This document shows, one piece after another, positions 60,991-64,000 of a DNA stretch of 64,000 bases (within the stretch, counting starts at the first letter, position 1; every line of letters begins with the position of its first letter). The translations under genes were made by a program, and so were the position numbers. The stretch spans positions 10,991,030 through 11,055,029 of the forward strand of contig CM060857.1 in assembly GCA_030737835.1 (NCBI GenBank), given 5' to 3'. The notes below the pieces were generated by a model that searched no databases, had not been told where the DNA came from, and saw only the letters and a list, made by a program, of their open reading frames with translations. Origin of the DNA: Acorus gramineus. Its lineage: Eukaryota > Streptophyta > Magnoliopsida > Acorales > Acoraceae.

Positions 60991-61234
60991 CGACCACCCG
61001 CGACCATCGGCGACCACCCGCGACCATCGGCGACCACTCGCGACCATCGGCGACCATCGGCGATCACCCGCGACCACCCGCGACCATCGGCGACCACCCG
61101 CGACCATCGGCGACCACCCGCGACCACCCGCGACCATCGGCGACCACCCGCAACCACCGGCGACCATCGGCGAGCACCCGCGACCATCGGTGACCACCCG
61201 CGACCACCGGCGACCATCGGCGAGCACCCGCGAC
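60991..61234. repeat. Decamer minisatellite CGACCAYCSG
   Basis: About 24 copies of a 10-bp unit follow one another in exact register. Two variants, CGACCACCCG and CGACCATCGG, roughly alternate, giving a 20-bp higher-order period. The array is about 70% GC inside DNA that is mostly below 40%. Stop-free frames on the minus strand are a by-product of the repeat, since the unit has no stop in any frame. Confidence 0.9.
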
Positions 61235-61630
61235 TTGTTTGTTAATAAAAATCTAGATTTCATTGGGTTTTGTCATTACCATGGTGTGCTATGTGAATTT
61301 TGTAGTCTTGCATGTGTTGGTTGGTTGCTATGTAGACAACTTTGATGGCTGTTTTGTGTGCCACTGGTTGTCGATTAATCTTAGTGAGTTTGATACCAGG
61401 TTTAAGTCTTTGATAGTCCGCTGAGTTGTGAGTCTATTGTCCAGACTGGTGTACTTAGAAATTTATAGATACTTCATGATTTTTGATGAAGCATTGCTAA
61501 TAATGAAACATTTCTATTTCATGGAGAAAATTGTGGGGTATCTTATGTTTGCTTGTGAACCTTTCAAATGAGACTGAGTTACAAGATATAAGATTGATTG
61601 GCTGTGATTGAGGGATGATGATTCCCTCCA
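61235..61630. other. Intergenic DNA after the minisatellite
   Basis: No gene or element end was recognised. Confidence 0.4.
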
Positions 61631-62205
61631 AATGTTTTTAATTCGTCGCCAACACTAGGTGAGTCCAAACCAGTTGAGTTAATGTCAGTCTATGTTGTGT
61701 CCCAGTAATTCAGAGTGATCCTCTGTCAAACCAAACTAGCACCTACTGATTCCCAGGATTTTTCTGTCAATCCAAGCTAAGTCATAGTGATTTCAGGAGA
61801 GGAGCAGCAAAAGTCCACACATTGCCAGATGATTTTCAGCAATCCATTCTATGTCCATCTGATTGGGGGCACATTTCAATTAGTCCATGCTAAGTCTAAG
61901 TGTTCCCAGGTTATTCTAGGCAAATTTCAGACAATTCAAGCACATATAAGTAGATTAAAGTCCAGAGTCAGGTGTTATTTAGTTAGTACTTCTCTTAGAC
62001 AGTTGTTTCTGGGCAGGATCAACCACAGTCCAGCTATTATGAACTAATCTAAATCAATGGAGCAGTCCAAGTGATTCCAGATGCACAGACTCATTCCAAG
62101 CTATGTCCAACTCATTCCAGATCCATTTCAGTCAAACCAGTCTATGTGTAATCCAGTCCATGTGAATTGACCCAGTCAATCCATTTCGCACTCCAATCCA
62201 CAGTT
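61631..62205. repeat. Diverged tandem-like repeat tract of unknown origin
   Basis: A loose motif of about 30 bp, near TCAATCCAAGCTAAGTCCAA followed by GTGATTCCAG, recurs many times with irregular spacing. Clear instances lie near 61757, 61838, 61883, 62088 and 62136, with shorter AGTCCA/CAGTCCA pieces between. It looks like a decayed satellite or a repeat-rich part of a larger element. It is not coding. Confidence 0.5.
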
Positions 62206-64000
62206 CAAAAGCAGCCGTATGTACATAATAATATATTGTACTATCTTAGTTTGTACTTCACTTTTTAGAATAATATTCACTTCAACAGATGAATATATAT
62301 TTTTAATAGAAACAGAAAATCGGTGAGAGGCTGCATACTGGACATATCATTTTCCATTGATAATACACTGCATGATTTCGCTAATCTGTTTGGTCTTTCT
62401 CTGGCCGATTGAACCTACATTCCCAACTTTAGATTAGGTTAACTTATACTAAATTAAAAAAATGTAAAACGTGTAAACCATTGTATCAATGAGAAACACT
62501 TCCGTCAAAAGGATCAACAACTCTCTATGGCCAATGTTTGTTACAGTTTTAGTTTACAAAATATATTTTATAGCTTATAGATTATATATTTTAACTTTCT
62601 CATAAATAATAAATACTTTTATTGTTAAAAAAACAGAGAATAAGAACCAGTAGATGTTCATTAAAATAAACTATGAAACAACTTTTTGTTGTTTAATTAT
62701 AATAAAAAAATCATTTTAAATTGTAGGAGAGAAAGAGTTTGAGAGGAAATGAAATGACATCAGTCACTAGTAAAAAAAAGTCAAAGGATACGAGAGTTTA
62801 AAAAAAAACACTTTAAAAAGTATAATATTAAACACTCTTAGCTTTTTATCCAGTTTTTAGATTTTAATTTTTTAAGTTATTCTTAGATTAAATAAGTTCA
62901 AATGCAACATCAGCTTATTTTAAGATAAAAGAAATAATATTCAACTTGCAAATTTTAACAAATATAATAATGTTCGGAATATATACAAGCAAAGACTTAT
63001 TTATTTTCACCTTCAATTGTTTGTCTGGAACAGTCACTGTCAATAATTCTAAGCCGCCAAAGCAGCCAAAAAAAGGAAATCCGAGGAGGAAGTCAGGCGC
63101 TTCCGGCGGCCAACGAAACAAACACATCAGCCGACAAAATTGAACATATGGTTCATCAAAGAAGCTGACATTGTACAAAAACCAAAGTGCTAAACAAATG
63201 AATGAAGGGGGTCTTTAAAATCTCTTTGGGACAGTTTTGAAACTGAATAATCAAACCCGGTACAAGTTAGAATTAGGTTTGAAATATGATTTTATTAATG
63301 GATTTGAGATTGAGAATAATCAAACCCGACACATGCTCGGCCCGATAAACAAACTAGCAAAATCCCACATGATATGCCTGATATAATGTCACTTGGTCAC
63401 GTTCTATAATGGACTGTCCAATACTGCATTTTGAAGAATCTTTCCTGACACATAATATCCCTCCAAATCAGATGAACGGTCACGCAAGGTTTTATCGTTT
63501 CTCCAATAAACAGGGTAAGAGGGAAGGTGAAGGAATGCGGTCCTAATCATTCTTAATTCACACCACTGTTACATTCAAGATACCATAATTCCATACTAAC
63601 TTGAGTATCGGGGTCTCCTTGACCGGTACCATACAAGTGTCAAGGGGTTATTGAGTGCAGATTCCATCATTGAAGAATTGGATCACCATTCAAAGGATCG
63701 GAGGAGCTTCACCGCATTTCTATTAATTATTGAAGGAATCATACCTCTTCAACATCATATTTCATCTAATAAGATATATATTTTTATAAAAATTAGACAT
63801 GTAACCAACTTGGACAACGATATATTGGAAAATTTGAAATTGTGGGTGGGAATTGTAATGATAATTATGGTGTATTTGTACCACATCGAAAGCGAGAGAA
63901 AATTGGAAAAATAAAAACTTTCCCTTTCACCCCCCAAAAAATTTACCATTTGTGCCAAAAAAGTAGAGATTTTTTTTTCTCTTTTCTTTTACTCTTTTGT
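62206..64000. other. AT-rich terminal region without a recognised gene
   Basis: A locally less AT-rich stretch at 63030-63140 could encode a short basic peptide (SKPPKQPKKGNPRRKSG), but no splice context or homologue was recognised. No other feature is supported up to the window end. Confidence 0.4.

Noticed and set aside
60648-61263. Long minus-strand open frames with VAGGRRWSRVVADGRG-type repeats
   Set aside because: They arise only because the 10-bp minisatellite unit and CT repeats lack stops in all frames; there is no start context or homologue.
63651-63914. Open frame of 87 codons near the window end
   Set aside because: It lacks an ATG start at its head, has AT-rich composition and matches no family I know; not separable from chance.

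Overview
The window is nuclear DNA of a flowering plant. Five intron-rich genes encode proteins with clear land-plant orthologues, spliced at canonical GT-AG sites. The intergenic DNA is AT-rich and full of small DNA transposons (hAT, PIF/Harbinger-like, Mutator-like) and LINE fragments. The species cannot be fixed from sequence alone. No rRNA gene, intact tRNA gene, CRISPR array, operon or organelle insert was seen.

Layout: (1) 1-3.2 kb: intergenic DNA with MITEs, then the CPL1 promoter and leader. (2) 3.27-15.02 kb, plus strand: CPL1/FRY2, an RNA polymerase II CTD phosphatase with two dsRNA-binding domains; 17 coding exons, 930 aa. (3) 15-17.4 kb: intergenic DNA with one MITE nested in another. 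(4) 17.42-21.90 kb, plus strand: clathrin light chain; 3 exons, 375 aa, with two antisense LINE relics in its first intron. (5) 22-24 kb: a MITE and AT-rich spacer. (6) 24.04-37.30 kb, plus strand: Mediator subunit MED16/SFR6; 16 exons, 1260 aa. (7) 37.8-38.7 kb: a Mutator-like foldback element with a perfect 9-bp target duplication. (8) 39.44-42.76 kb, minus strand: microtubule plus-end protein of the EB1C type; 6 exons, 327 aa. (9) 43-50.7 kb: a transposon-rich tract with a row of related MITEs, a captured GC-rich fragment, and a 3.6-kb hAT element carrying duplicated exon-like sequence and dense GATAC repeats. (10) 51.49-54.39 kb, minus strand: an AILP1/TSJT1-like protein with a glutamine-amidotransferase-like (DUF3700) fold; 4 exons, 258 aa. 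(11) 54.5-64 kb: gene-poor, with a small hAT element, an inverted-repeat element, a GC-rich decamer minisatellite with a hairpin, and a diverged repeat tract.

The genes do not form one pathway. CPL1 and MED16 both act on RNA polymerase II and both have known roles in stress-regulated transcription, and the AILP1-like gene has ABA-type promoter motifs, but the linkage may be chance. I reconstructed exon models by hand: each keeps frame across every junction and agrees with remembered Arabidopsis orthologues. UTR ends and transcription starts were not determined. No convincing new multi-gene system was found. The most unusual material is the 46.1-49.7 kb hAT element and the repeat structures at 37.8-38.7 and 60.6-62.2 kb.
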